Below are positions 43,482-52,020 of a DNA stretch of 59,950 nt, piece after piece (the stretch's first letter is position 1; each line of letters starts with the position of its first letter). A program made the translations under genes and the position numbers. Origin of the DNA: Streptomyces sp. S3(2020) (GTDB taxonomy: Bacteria; Actinomycetota; Actinomycetes; Streptomycetales; Streptomycetaceae); the NCBI RefSeq assembly GCF_013044505.1, contig NZ_JABERD010000039.1, positions 1 through 59,950 on the forward strand, written 5' to 3'. The notes beneath the pieces were generated by a model that worked only from the letters and a program-made list of their open reading frames with translations, did no database searches and was not told the origin of the DNA.

Positions 43482-44126
43482 CTACTCGTAGCCGTACCTC
43501 CGCGTCGACTCCTCCTCCTGCGCCAGCCGGTGCAGCGCCTGGAGCATCGGCTCGACGAGCACCACGCCCAGCACCGCGACCTCCGCCTTCTCGGCCTCCG
43601 AGACATGCGACTCCATGAACTCCATGTCCAGTTCGGCCACTTGGTGCATGAGCCGGGCGTAGGGCACGAGGGTCTCGGGGTCCCAGTCGTAGCCGAGGCG
43701 GCGCAGCGCGGCCGTCGCCACCACGAGGGAGCGGAAAGCGGGCGAGACCGTCGTCATGGCCTGGGCGTTGGACCACCCCAGCGTCCGGAGCAGCTCCTCC
43801 ATCGCGACCCGGGCCCCCCGCACGAACTCGTCGTCCGCGGCCGGCTCCGGCACCTGCGGCATGGCCCAGACCGCCGCGCCCAGCCGCATCGCACGGGGCA
43901 GGGACTCGTCGTCGACATGTCCGAGCACCTCCCGGACCGTCGCCACCGGCACCCGGCCGACCTGGATCATCGCGCGGATCAGCTTCAGCCGGCGCAGGTG
44001 CTCCTCGTCGTACTCGGCCGTCGTCGTGTTGATCTGGCGGCCGGGCGCCAACAGCCCTTCGCGCAGGTAGTACTTGATCGTCGCGGTGGACACCCCACTG
44101 CGCTCGCTCAGTTCGGCCAGCCGCAT
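43482..44126 (-). CDS. MerR-family regulator
   Basis: 214 aa from ATG 44126. The N-terminal MerR winged helix is MRLAELSERSGVSTATIKYYLREGLL, followed by EYDEEHLRRLKLIRAMIQVG. The long C-terminal part is helical with no metal-binding cysteines, so it probably senses an organic ligand. It is divergent from the DUF4188 gene, and a perfect dyad lies between the two starts. It very likely controls that gene and itself. Confidence 0.93.
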   Translation of the reverse strand: MRLAELSERSGVSTATIKYYLREGLLAPGRQINTTTAEYDEEHLRRLKLIRAMIQVGRVPVATVREVLGHVDDESLPRAMRLGAAVWAMPQVPEPAADDEFVRGARVAMEELLRTLGWSNAQAMTTVSPAFRSLVVATAALRRLGYDWDPETLVPYARLMHQVAELDMEFMESHVSEAEKAEVAVLGVVLVEPMLQALHRLAQEEESTRRYGYE

Positions 44127-44152
44127 GCCTTGCGCCCTTCATTGGGGAGTGC

Positions 44153-44183
44153 CACTATCCAAGCATCACTCGGAAGGATAGTG
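44153..44183. promoter_or_regulatory. dyad operator between merR and DUF4188 genes
   Basis: CACTATCC and GGATAGTG are perfect 8-bp inverted half-sites separated by 15 bp. The element lies in the 89-bp gap between divergent genes, a standard place for a MerR operator. The MerR protein encoded next to it is the expected binder. Confidence 0.7.
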
Positions 44184-44215
44184 CCGCTGTCCGACAGGGG
44201 AAACGGGGGCTCGTC

Positions 44216-44740
44216 ATGTTCGCCAAGCCGGTACCGGGTCGCACCACCGCCGACACCGAGGGCGATGTGGTCGTCCTGCTGATCGGCATGCGCATCAACC
44301 ACTTCTGGGCCGTGCACCACTGGTTCCCGGTGCTGCTGGCCATGCCGCGGATGCTGCGCGAGCTGGGGAAGGCGCCCGAGCGGGGACTGCTCGGCCATGT
44401 CCTGCTGACAGCCAACCCGCGGACGTACTACGTCGTCCAGTACTGGGAGTCCAAGGAGAAGCTCTACGCCTACGCGCAGGCACCGGACATGTTCCACCGC
44501 CGGGCGTGGGCGATCATCAACCGCAAGGAGAAGGCGGGGAAGGCCAGGCAGCACGTCGGGCTGTGGCACGAGACCTATGTCGTGCCCGAGGGGTCGTACG
44601 AGTCGATCTACGCCGACATGCCCGCCTTCGGACTGGCGGCGGCGCACGGTCAGGTGCCGCTGGAGCGGCGGGGGCGTACCGGCAAGGACCGCTTCGCGCA
44701 CCGGTCGGCGAAGGCGAAGGTGGCCGAAGAAGCCACATGA
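44216..44740 (+). CDS. DUF4188 family protein
   Basis: 174 aa from ATG 44216. The sequence matches DUF4188, a family related to heme-degrading or antibiotic-type monooxygenases with a ferredoxin-like fold (VVVLLIGMRINHFWAVHHWFP, then YYVVQYWESKEKLYAYA and VGLWHETYVV). Actual activity is uncharacterised. It is divergent from the MerR regulator, which implies induction by a compound that this protein may detoxify. The C-terminus is basic and probably flexible. Confidence 0.88.
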   Translation: MFAKPVPGRTTADTEGDVVVLLIGMRINHFWAVHHWFPVLLAMPRMLRELGKAPERGLLGHVLLTANPRTYYVVQYWESKEKLYAYAQAPDMFHRRAWAIINRKEKAGKARQHVGLWHETYVVPEGSYESIYADMPAFGLAAAHGQVPLERRGRTGKDRFAHRSAKAKVAEEAT

Positions 44741-44814
44741 CGGGGGACCGGGGGACGGGGAGGGCCTGCCGCGGCGTTGGGGCGGGCCCTCCCCGTTGTG
44801 ATGTCCCGGGCTCG

Positions 44815-45531
44815 TCAGCCGGTGCGGCGCAGGGCCTCGGAGAGGCGGGAGGCGGCGTCGATGACCGCCTGGGCGTGCATACGGCCCGGGTGGCGCGTCA
44901 GGCGCTCGATGGGGCCGGAGACCGAGACGGCGGCCACGACACGGTTGGAGGGGCCGCGTACCGGCGCGGAGACGGAGGCCACCCCCGGCTCGCGCTCGCC
45001 GATGGACTGGGCCCAGCCCCGGCGTCGTACGCCCGAGAGCGCGGTGGCCGTGAAACGGGCGCCCTGGAGGCCGCGGTGGAGGCGCTCGGGCTCCTCCCAG
45101 GCCATCAGGATCTGGGCCGAGGAGCCGGCCTTCATCGTGAGCGTCGAACCGACCGGGACGGTGTCCCGAAGGCCGGACAGCCGCTCCGCCGCGGCGACGC
45201 AGATGCGCATGTCGCCCTGGCGGCGGTAGAGCTGCGCGCTCTCGCCCGTGATGTCACGGAGATGCGTGAGCACCGGGCCCGCGGTGGCGAGGAGGCGGTC
45301 CTCGCCCGCGGCCGCGGCCAGCTCCGCCAGCCGAGGGCCGAGAATGAAACGGCCCTGCATGTCGCGCGCCACCATACGGTGGTGTTCCAAGGCCACGGCC
45401 AGCCGGTGGGCCGTGGGTCGTGCCAGTCCGGTGGCCGCCACAAGACCCGCGAGGGTGGCCGGACCGGACTCCAGGGCGCTGAGGACAAGGGCTGCCTTGT
45501 CCAGAACGCCGACGCCGCTACTGTTGTCCAT
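44815..45531 (-). CDS. ndgR: IclR-family regulator NdgR
   Basis: 238 aa from ATG 45531 (MDNSSGVGVLDKAAL). The winged helix covers about 8-65 (TLAGLVAATGLARPTAHRLA) and the IclR effector domain the rest. Size, sequence and position divergent from leuCD match NdgR/AreB, a regulator of leucine and other amino-acid genes and of secondary metabolism in Streptomyces. Longer starts upstream would run into the leuC regulatory region and are unlikely. It probably binds between 45532 and 45723. Confidence 0.95.
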   Translation of the reverse strand: MDNSSGVGVLDKAALVLSALESGPATLAGLVAATGLARPTAHRLAVALEHHRMVARDMQGRFILGPRLAELAAAAGEDRLLATAGPVLTHLRDITGESAQLYRRQGDMRICVAAAERLSGLRDTVPVGSTLTMKAGSSAQILMAWEEPERLHRGLQGARFTATALSGVRRRGWAQSIGEREPGVASVSAPVRGPSNRVVAAVSVSGPIERLTRHPGRMHAQAVIDAASRLSEALRRTG

Positions 45532-45544
45532 GAAACGATACTCA

Positions 45545-45586
45545 CGTCTCACTCTGTGAAACGCAAGTTCCTTTTTTCGTGAGACG
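45545..45586. promoter_or_regulatory. inverted repeat in the ndgR-leuC intergenic region
   Basis: CGTCTCAC (45545-45552) and GTGAGACG (45579-45586) are perfect inverted repeats 26 bp apart. TGAAACG also occurs at 45533 and 45557. The region is the expected NdgR target; which element is the operator cannot be decided from sequence. Confidence 0.5.
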
Positions 45587-45723
45587 CGCAACCCTTGGAT
45601 ACACAGCGGCCCGCGGACCAACGGGCCTGGTGGCGGCTGCCCGGGAAACCAGGGGGTGCGGGCGCCGCTTCCTGAAGATCTCTAGTTGGGCCGGCGCACC
45701 ATTTGCCGGCCGGAGGGAAAGCG

Positions 45724-47148
45724 ATGGGTAGGACACTCGCGGAGAAGGTCTGGGACGACCATGTCGTCCGGCGCGCCGAGGGCGAGCCCGACCTCCTCTT
45801 CATCGATCTGCACCTGCTGCACGAAGTGACCAGCCCGCAGGCCTTCGACGGCCTCCGCAAGAGCGGTCGCCCGGTGCGCAGGCTCGACCTGACCATCGCC
45901 ACCGAGGACCACAACACCCCGACCCTCGACATCGACAAGCCCATCGCCGACCCGGTCTCCCGTGTCCAGCTGGAGACGCTGCGCAAGAACGCCGCCGAGT
46001 TCGGTGTGCGCCTGCACTCGCTGGGCGACGTCGAGCAGGGTGTCGTCCACGTCGTGGGCCCGCAGCTGGGTCTGACCCAGCCCGGTATGACGGTCGTCTG
46101 CGGCGACTCCCACACCTCCACGCACGGCGCCTTCGGCGGTCTGGCGTTCGGCATCGGCACCTCCCAGGTGGAGCACGTGCTGGCCACCCAGACGCTGCCG
46201 CTGGTCCGTCCGAAGACCATGGCCATCACGGTCGACGGCGAACTGCCCGACGGCGTCACCGCCAAGGACCTGATCCTGGCGATCATCGCCCGCATCGGCA
46301 CCGGCGGCGGCCAGGGCTACGTCCTGGAGTACCGCGGCTCCGCCATCGAGAAGCTCTCGATGGAGGCCCGGATGACCATCTGCAACATGTCGATCGAGGC
46401 CGGCGCCCGCGCGGGCATGATCGCTCCCGACCAGACCACCTTCGACTACCTCGAGGGCCGGGTGCACGCACCCAAGGGCGAGGACTGGGACGCGGCCGTC
46501 GCGTACTGGAAGACGCTGAAGTCGGACGAGGACGCGGAGTTCGACGCCGAGGTCGTCATCAAGGCCGAGGAACTGTCGCCGTTCGTCACCTGGGGCACCA
46601 ACCCCGGTCAGGGTGCGCCGCTTTCGGCGGACGTCCCCGATCCTGCTTCGTACGAAGACGCTTCGGAGCGCCTCGCCGCCGAAAAGGCCCTGGAATACAT
46701 GGGGTTGGAGGCCGGTCAGCCGCTGCGCTCCATCAAGGTGGACACCGTCTTCGTAGGTTCGTGCACCAACGGTCGTATCGAGGACCTGCGCGCCGCCGCC
46801 GAACTCGTCAAGGGCCGCAAAGTCGCCGACGGCGTACGGATGCTGGTCGTCCCCGGCTCCGCGCGGGTGGGCCTCCAGGCCGTCTCCGAGGGCCTGGACG
46901 TCGTCTTCAAGGAGGCCGGCGCCGAATGGCGGCACGCGGGCTGCTCGATGTGTCTGGGCATGAACCCGGACCAGCTGGCCCCGGGTGAGCGCTCCGCGTC
47001 CACCTCCAACCGCAACTTCGAGGGCCGGCAGGGCAAGGGCGGTCGCACGCACCTGGTCTCGCCGCAGGTCGCCGCCGCGACCGCCGTGCTGGGCCACCTG
47101 GCCTCGCCCGCCGACCTGTCCGACGCCCCTGTGCCCGCTGGAGTCTGA
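45724..47148 (+). CDS. leuC: 3-isopropylmalate dehydratase large subunit
   Basis: 474 aa from ATG 45724 with GGAGGG upstream. Aconitase-family iron-sulfur protein: cluster cysteines in VGSCTNGR and GCSMCLGMN, active-site region [21 protein letters not shown]. With LeuD it isomerises 2-isopropylmalate to 3-isopropylmalate in leucine synthesis, and also serves the citramalate route opened by CimA. leuD follows 5 bp downstream; ndgR is divergent. Confidence 0.97.
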   Translation: MGRTLAEKVWDDHVVRRAEGEPDLLFIDLHLLHEVTSPQAFDGLRKSGRPVRRLDLTIATEDHNTPTLDIDKPIADPVSRVQLETLRKNAAEFGVRLHSLGDVEQGVVHVVGPQLGLTQPGMTVVCGDSHTSTHGAFGGLAFGIGTSQVEHVLATQTLPLVRPKTMAITVDGELPDGVTAKDLILAIIARIGTGGGQGYVLEYRGSAIEKLSMEARMTICNMSIEAGARAGMIAPDQTTFDYLEGRVHAPKGEDWDAAVAYWKTLKSDEDAEFDAEVVIKAEELSPFVTWGTNPGQGAPLSADVPDPASYEDASERLAAEKALEYMGLEAGQPLRSIKVDTVFVGSCTNGRIEDLRAAAELVKGRKVADGVRMLVVPGSARVGLQAVSEGLDVVFKEAGAEWRHAGCSMCLGMNPDQLAPGERSASTSNRNFEGRQGKGGRTHLVSPQVAAATAVLGHLASPADLSDAPVPAGV

Positions 47149-47153
47149 GAGCC

Positions 47154-47747
47154 ATGGAAGCATTCACCACGCACACCGGCCGGGCCGTCCCGCTGCGCCG
47201 CTCCAACGTCGACACCGACCAGATCATCCCTGCTCACTGGCTCAAGAAGGTGACCAGGGACGGGTTCGAGGACGGTCTGTTCGAGGCCTGGCGCAAGGAC
47301 GAGAAATTCATCCTCAACCAGCCCGAGCGCGAAGGCGCGACCGTCCTGGTCGCCGGCCCCGACTTCGGCACCGGCTCCTCCCGTGAGCACGCCGTGTGGG
47401 CGCTCCAGAACTACGGCTTCAAGACCGTCATCTCCTCCCGGTTCGCCGACATCTTCCGCGGTAACTCGCTCAAGAACGGCCTGCTCACGGTGGTTCTGGA
47501 GCAGAAGATCGTGGACGCGCTCCAGGAGCTCAGCGAGAACGACCCGCAGGCCGAGATCACGGTCGACCTCGAGTCCCGCGAGGTGCGCGCCGAGGGCATC
47601 ACCGCGAGCTTCGAGCTGGACGAGAACTCCCGCTGGCGGCTGCTGAACGGGCTGGACGACATCTCCATCACCCTCCAGAACGAGGAGGACATCGCCGCCT
47701 TCGAGGCCAAGCGCCCCTCGTACAAGCCGCGGACGCTCGAGGTCTGA
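47154..47747 (+). CDS. leuD: 3-isopropylmalate dehydratase small subunit
   Basis: 197 aa from ATG 47154. Aconitase swivel-domain protein with [13 protein letters not shown] near the N-terminus and [13 protein letters not shown] near residue 65. It completes the LeuCD enzyme. Operon with leuC; a terminator hairpin follows at 47794-47828. Confidence 0.97.
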   Translation: MEAFTTHTGRAVPLRRSNVDTDQIIPAHWLKKVTRDGFEDGLFEAWRKDEKFILNQPEREGATVLVAGPDFGTGSSREHAVWALQNYGFKTVISSRFADIFRGNSLKNGLLTVVLEQKIVDALQELSENDPQAEITVDLESREVRAEGITASFELDENSRWRLLNGLDDISITLQNEEDIAAFEAKRPSYKPRTLEV

Positions 47748-47793
47748 CCCGGAGCCGTCCAACAGGTCGACTTTCGGCCACCGCAACACCCCC

Positions 47794-47828
47794 GCCGTAC
47801 CCCCGATCAGCCCGATCGGGGGTACGGC
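47794..47828 (+). terminator. leuCD terminator
   Basis: A 15-bp perfect stem, GCCGTACCCCCGATC with its complement, has the loop AGCCC and lies 46 bp after leuD. Confidence 0.85.
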
Positions 47829-48012
47829 TGTGTCTGCACCCGAACGGCCCTGCGCGGGCCCGTGACCGTCTTCAACTCCCCACGTTAGGAGGGGTGTTGC
47901 CGGGGTACGCGACATGTACGGGCGTGGCTTCCGCAAACGCCCGGAAGGCCGTTTGAGGCGGCAGTTGCACCCTGAGCAGGCGACAACTCGCCCCAGATGG
48001 CACAATCTGTGC

Positions 48013-48243
48013 ATGGAACACGACGGCCAACTCAAGCTCTATGCGGCAGTCGCGGACCAACTCAAGGAAGCGCACACAAGAGTGCGCGCACTGCAAGTCC
48101 CGGAGGGCGTACGGATGGCGCTGACCCGGAAGCTGCTGGTCATTACGGCCGCGGCCAAGCACGATCTCGCCGATGCGGCAAGGCGTCTGGAGGCCTTCAC
48201 GGCGGACCTCGACGCGGGTCGAATCCCCGAAGAGGAACGCTGA
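48013..48243 (+). CDS. conserved hypothetical small protein
   Basis: 76 aa from ATG 48013. The sequence is helical and charged (LKLYAAVADQLKEAHTRVRAL, then LTRKLLVITAAAKHDLADAARRLEAF). No signal, cysteine or known domain is recognised. It sits between leuCD and hupS in the same direction with 137 bp before hupS. The coiled look suggests a protein-binding role only. Confidence 0.75.
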   Translation: MEHDGQLKLYAAVADQLKEAHTRVRALQVPEGVRMALTRKLLVITAAAKHDLADAARRLEAFTADLDAGRIPEEER

Positions 48244-48300
48244 GCAAGTCCGAGACAGCCGAATCCGTTGCGGCACAAGGGTGATAAGCCCGTTTCGTGT

Positions 48301-48329
48301 TTGATTTGCGGTATATATCTGCCTAACGT
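48301..48329 (+). promoter_or_regulatory. candidate hupS promoter
   Basis: TTGATT (48301-48306) and TAACGT (48324-48329) are spaced 17 bp apart, about 50 bp upstream of hupS. A GTTT (48292-48295) and CGGTAT (48309-48314), 13 bases apart, also resemble a stress-sigma (SigB-type) promoter with slightly short spacing. Which is used is unknown. Confidence 0.45.
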
Positions 48330-48380
48330 GCGAAAAAGCCTGAACAGTTTCGTTCGGGCAATGTCTCCGAAGGGGAAGAC

Positions 48381-49034
48381 GTGAACAAGGCGCAGCTCGT
48401 AGAAGCGATTGCCGACAAGGTCGGGGGCCGTCAGCAGGCCGCCGACGCGGTCGACGCGGTCCTGGACGCCATCGTCCGCGCGACCGTGGCGGGGGACCGG
48501 GTCTCGGTCACCGGCTTCGGTTCGTTCGAGAAGGTCGACCGTCCGGCCCGGTACGCCCGCAACCCTCAGACGGGCGAGCGGGTTCGGGTCAAGAAGACCT
48601 CCGTTCCGCGCTTCCGTGCGGGCCAGGGCTTCAAGGACCTGGTGAGCGGCACGAAGAAGCTCCCGAAGAACGACGTCGCGGTCAAGAAGGCGCCCAAGGG
48701 CAGCCTGACCGGCGGGGCTTCGGCGACGGTCAAGAAGGCCGCCGCGAAGAAGGCCGCCCCGGCGAAGAAGGCGACGGCCGCCGCGAAGAAGACCACGGCG
48801 AAGAAGACGGTCGCCAAGAAGACCACGGCGACCGCGAAGAAGACCACGGCGAAGAAGACGACGGCCAAGAAGACCACGGGCGCCGCCAAGACCACCGCCG
48901 CGAAGAAGACCACCGCCAAGAAGGCGACGGCCAAGAAGGCCCCGGCGAAGAAGGCGACGGCCAAGAAGGCCCCCGCCAAGAAGTCGACGGCTCGCAAGAC
49001 CACCGCCAAGAAGACCACCGCCCGCAAGCGGTAG
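48381..49034 (+). CDS. hupS: nucleoid protein HupS (HU with histone-H1-like tail)
   Basis: 217 aa from GTG 48381. Residues 1-95 are a standard HU domain ([24 protein letters not shown], then [21 protein letters not shown]). Residues from about 100 onward are a tail of KKTTAKK, KKATAKK and KKAPAKK repeats, like histone H1. This two-part architecture is the sporulation-associated HupS of Streptomyces, which compacts spore DNA. The tail repeats are encoded by repeated GCCAAGAAG-type codons and may vary in number between strains. Confidence 0.97.
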   Translation: MNKAQLVEAIADKVGGRQQAADAVDAVLDAIVRATVAGDRVSVTGFGSFEKVDRPARYARNPQTGERVRVKKTSVPRFRAGQGFKDLVSGTKKLPKNDVAVKKAPKGSLTGGASATVKKAAAKKAAPAKKATAAAKKTTAKKTVAKKTTATAKKTTAKKTTAKKTTGAAKTTAAKKTTAKKATAKKAPAKKATAKKAPAKKSTARKTTAKKTTARKR

Positions 49035-49053
49035 AGGCGCAGGGGTACTCACG

Positions 49054-49098
49054 CGCCGGGCCGGACTCCGTTGTGGAGTCCGGCCCGCGGCGTTTTTT
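49054..49098 (+). terminator. hupS terminator
   Basis: GGGCCGGACTCC pairs with GGAGTCCGGCCC, is extended by flanking CGCC/GGCG, and is followed by TTTTTT. It is a classic intrinsic terminator 20 bp after hupS. Confidence 0.92.
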
Positions 49099-49109
49099 GT
49101 CGAGAGGGG

Positions 49110-49301
49110 TCAGAAGGTTTGCAGGGTCACGAGGGTGACCCTGGAGTCTTCCAGTTCGATGCGCACACGCTGGCCGGGGCGGAGGAGCCTGAGACCGCCC
49201 GCGTCGAACGCCGGGGCGTCGAAGGGGACGGGGGTGCCGTCGTCCAGCAGGACGCTGCCGGTGCGGGTGTCGGCGTCGTACGTGTAAGCGGTGGCCTGCA
49301 T
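49110..49301 (-). CDS. small OB-fold-like conserved protein
   Basis: 63 aa from ATG 49301. Pattern: ATAYTYDADTRTGSVLLDDG, then PFDAPAFDAGGLRLLRPGQRVRIEL. This resembles a cold-shock-type beta barrel (GSV..DDGT.V.F, PGQRV) without the RNP aromatic motifs. The function is not known. It lies 12 bp after the hupS terminator, on the opposite strand, upstream of which is cofC. Confidence 0.75.
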   Translation of the reverse strand: MQATAYTYDADTRTGSVLLDDGTPVPFDAPAFDAGGLRLLRPGQRVRIELEDSRVTLVTLQTF

Positions 49302-49383
49302 GGGCGTCAGGGTAGTGGTTCGTTGTCGGGTGCGGGTACGTCGTGGCTGGTCGCGCAGTTCCCCGCGCCCCTATGGGGCGCTC

Positions 49384-50022
49384 CTACTGGCCCCTGATCA
49401 ATAGTCCCGCCGTTGCCGCAGCCGTCCTTGGACCCACCCCCAACGCCAGCGCCGCCCTCAGGTCCTCGCCCGTGTCCACGTCCTGGCGTACGGAATCCAC
49501 CCCCGTGAGGCACAGTTCCACCGCCCCCGACGCACGATGCCGGGCCCGGGAATCCGTTCCGAAGATCGGGCGCAATTCCCGGCCGTCCCGGGCCGCCAGC
49601 AGCGTCGTACCGATTGCAGCCGCATCCGGGAGAAAAGCGCGGGGGAATTCGGCGGCCGCATCCAGGACGCGGGCCAATTCCACGGGGCGCAGGGCCGGCA
49701 GATCGGCATTCAGGGCCGCCACCGCGCTTTCGGGGCGCCGGGCCCGTACGGTACCCGCCCCGTGCGCCAACGCCGCGTTCAGGCCCGCCCGGGGTTCGTC
49801 AGGAACGATTCGGGCGCCCAGGGCGGCCAGCTCGCGGGCGGCCAGGGGGTCGTTCGTGACGACTGCCACATCGGCGACCGCGGGGCTGGCCAGCGCGGCT
49901 GCCACCGTGTCCTGGGCGAAGGCGAGGGCCAGGCCCGGACGCAACTCGTCGGCGGCGGTGTCCGAGAGCCTGCTCTTGGCGCGCGCCAGGGGCTTCAGGG
50001 GTATGACCAAGGTCCACTGCAC
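49384..50022 (-). CDS. cofC: 2-phospho-lactate/phosphoenolpyruvate guanylyltransferase
   Basis: 212 aa from GTG 50022. Nucleotidyltransferase of the CofC/FbiD family: N-terminal VIPLKPLARAKSRLS, then VVTNDPLAAREL, LNADLPALRPVEL near residue 104, and LRPIFGTDSRARH. It activates phosphoenolpyruvate or 2-phospho-L-lactate with GTP in the synthesis of coenzyme F420; actinobacterial members are thought to use phosphoenolpyruvate. The other F420 genes (cofD, cofE) are not in the window. Confidence 0.92.
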   Translation of the reverse strand: MQWTLVIPLKPLARAKSRLSDTAADELRPGLALAFAQDTVAAALASPAVADVAVVTNDPLAARELAALGARIVPDEPRAGLNAALAHGAGTVRARRPESAVAALNADLPALRPVELARVLDAAAEFPRAFLPDAAAIGTTLLAARDGRELRPIFGTDSRARHRASGAVELCLTGVDSVRQDVDTGEDLRAALALGVGPRTAAATAGLLIRGQ

Positions 50023-50177
50023 GAGCGTTCCGTCCCTCTCTTGTCGCGAGCATTGTCACTCAGCCGTCACCTGGGCCATCTGGCGGTCGTCGCCGCTAGG
50101 CGTACGGTGTTCTCGACAGACCGTCGGCCTGGGGCGACACTTGTGCGGCCCCCCAGGCCCTAGAGGAAGGTGTCCGC

Positions 50178-50954
50178 GTGCCCCGCCGCAGAATCGGCTT
50201 CTGGTACCGCCTCGCAGCGGTGATCGCCAAACCGCCGCTGGTGGTTCTGATCAAGCGGGACTGGCGAGGAATGGAGAACATTCCGGCCGACGGCGGATTT
50301 ATCACCGCGGTGAACCATAATTCGCACGTCGATCCCTTCGCCTACGCACACTTTCAGTACAACACCGGCCGCGTTCCGCGATTCCTCGCGAAGAGCGGTC
50401 TTTTCAAGAAGGGATTCATCGGTGCCATGATGCGTGGCACCGGACAGATCCCCGTCTATCGCGAGACCACCGACGCGCTGAGCGCCTTCCGGGCCGCGAT
50501 CGACGCCGTGGAACGCGGTGAATGCGTGGCCTTCTATCCCGAGGGCACCATCACCAGGGACCCCGACCAGTGGCCCATGACCGGCAAGACCGGCGCCGCG
50601 CGCGTGGCCCTCCAGACCAAGTGCCCGGTGATCCCCGTCGCGCAGTGGGGCGCCAACGAACTGCTCCCGCCGTACGCCAAGAAGCTCAACCTCCGCCCCC
50701 GCAAGACCTCGCACGTCCTCGCGGGTCCCCCCGTGGACCTGTCGCGCTTCTACGACAAGGAGATGAGCCCGGAACTCCTGAAGGAGGCGACCGAGGTCAT
50801 CATGGCCGCGGTCACCCGCCAACTGGAGGAGATCCGCGGCGAGCGAGCGCCCGAGTCACCTTACGACCCGCGCCAGGAGCGGATCGAGCAGCGGCGCAGG
50901 ACCTCCGCGCAGGCTGAGGCGAAGGTCGAGCAGGAAGAGGGGCAGAGCAAGTGA
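50178..50954 (+). CDS. plsC: 1-acyl-sn-glycerol-3-phosphate acyltransferase
   Basis: 258 aa from GTG 50178. Acyltransferase motifs: NHNSHVDPF (HX4D) near residue 48, FYPEGTITRD near 118, and PVIPVAQWG near 152. It adds the second acyl chain to lysophosphatidate at the membrane. The basic, Gln-rich C-terminal tail is normal for actinobacterial members. The stop overlaps gpsA by GTGA. Confidence 0.94.
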   Translation: MPRRRIGFWYRLAAVIAKPPLVVLIKRDWRGMENIPADGGFITAVNHNSHVDPFAYAHFQYNTGRVPRFLAKSGLFKKGFIGAMMRGTGQIPVYRETTDALSAFRAAIDAVERGECVAFYPEGTITRDPDQWPMTGKTGAARVALQTKCPVIPVAQWGANELLPPYAKKLNLRPRKTSHVLAGPPVDLSRFYDKEMSPELLKEATEVIMAAVTRQLEEIRGERAPESPYDPRQERIEQRRRTSAQAEAKVEQEEGQSK

Positions 50955-51961
50955 GCAAGCCGGTCAAGGCGGCCGTCTTCGGCACCGGATCATGGGGCAC
51001 CGCCTTCGGCATGGTGCTGGCCGACGCGGGCTGCGAGGTCACCCTGTGGGGCCGCCGCGCCGAACTCGCGGAAGCGGTCAACTCCACCCACACCAACCCG
51101 GACTACCTGCCGGGCGTCGAACTCCCGGAGAACCTGCGGGCGACGACGGACGCCGCCGAGGCGGCGCGCGACGCCGACTTCACCGTACTCGCCGTCCCCT
51201 CACAGACGTTGCGCGGCAACCTCGCCGAGTGGGTGCCGCTGCTCGCGCCCGACACGGTCCTCGTCTCTCTCATGAAGGGCGTCGAACTCGGCTCCGCCAT
51301 GCGGATGAGCGAGGTCGTCGAGGACGTCGCGAAGGTCGGCCGGGACCGTATCGCCGTGGTCACCGGACCCAACCTCGCCCGCGAGATCGCGGCCCGCATG
51401 CCGGCCGCCGCGGTGGTCGCCTGCACGGACGAGACGGTGGCCCGGCGGCTCCAGTCGGCCTGCCACACGCCGTACTTCAGGCCGTACACCGAGACGGACG
51501 TGATCGGTTGCGAGCTGGGCGGTGCCGTGAAGAACGTCATCGGGCTCGCCGTCGGCATCGCGGACGGCATGGGGCTCGGCGACAACACCAAGGGCTCGCT
51601 CATCACACGCGGCCTCGCCGAGACGATGCGCCTGGGGCTGGCGATGGGCGCCGACCCGCTGACGTTCTCCGGACTCGCCGGTCTCGGCGACCTGGTGGCG
51701 ACCTGCTCCTCGCCGCTGTCCCGCAACCACACCTTCGGCACCAACCTCGGCAAGGGCATGACCCTCCAGGAGACCATCGCGGTCACCAAGCAGACCGCCG
51801 AGGGCGTCAAGTCCTGTGAGTCCGTGCTGGATCTGGCACGCCGGCACGGCGTCGACATGCCGATCACCGAGACGGTCGTCGCCATCGTGCACGAGGGCAA
51901 GCCTCCGGTGGTCGCCGTCAAGGAGCTGATGTCGCGCAGCGCGAAGCCCGAACGACGCTGA
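50951..51961 (+). CDS. gpsA: glycerol-3-phosphate dehydrogenase (NAD(P)+)
   Basis: 336 aa from GTG 50951, coupled to plsC. NAD-binding GTGSWGTAFGMVLA at the N-terminus, catalytic Lys in LGGAVKNVIGLAVG near residue 195, and SGLAGLGDLVATC near 240. It makes sn-glycerol-3-phosphate for phospholipids, the precursor used by the acyltransferase pathway of its neighbour PlsC. ddlA follows 59 bp later. Confidence 0.97.
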   Translation: MSKPVKAAVFGTGSWGTAFGMVLADAGCEVTLWGRRAELAEAVNSTHTNPDYLPGVELPENLRATTDAAEAARDADFTVLAVPSQTLRGNLAEWVPLLAPDTVLVSLMKGVELGSAMRMSEVVEDVAKVGRDRIAVVTGPNLAREIAARMPAAAVVACTDETVARRLQSACHTPYFRPYTETDVIGCELGGAVKNVIGLAVGIADGMGLGDNTKGSLITRGLAETMRLGLAMGADPLTFSGLAGLGDLVATCSSPLSRNHTFGTNLGKGMTLQETIAVTKQTAEGVKSCESVLDLARRHGVDMPITETVVAIVHEGKPPVVAVKELMSRSAKPERR

Positions 51962-52020
51962 GCGACGCCCCTTGAGCCACGCTGTATCGGGGCTCTACCA
52001 ACGGGTACTCTCAACGCGAT

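Noticed and set aside
48681..49030. CRISPR-like or satellite repeats
   Set aside because: The repeats are in-frame Lys/Ala/Thr codons of the HupS tail, irregular in length, with no spacers.
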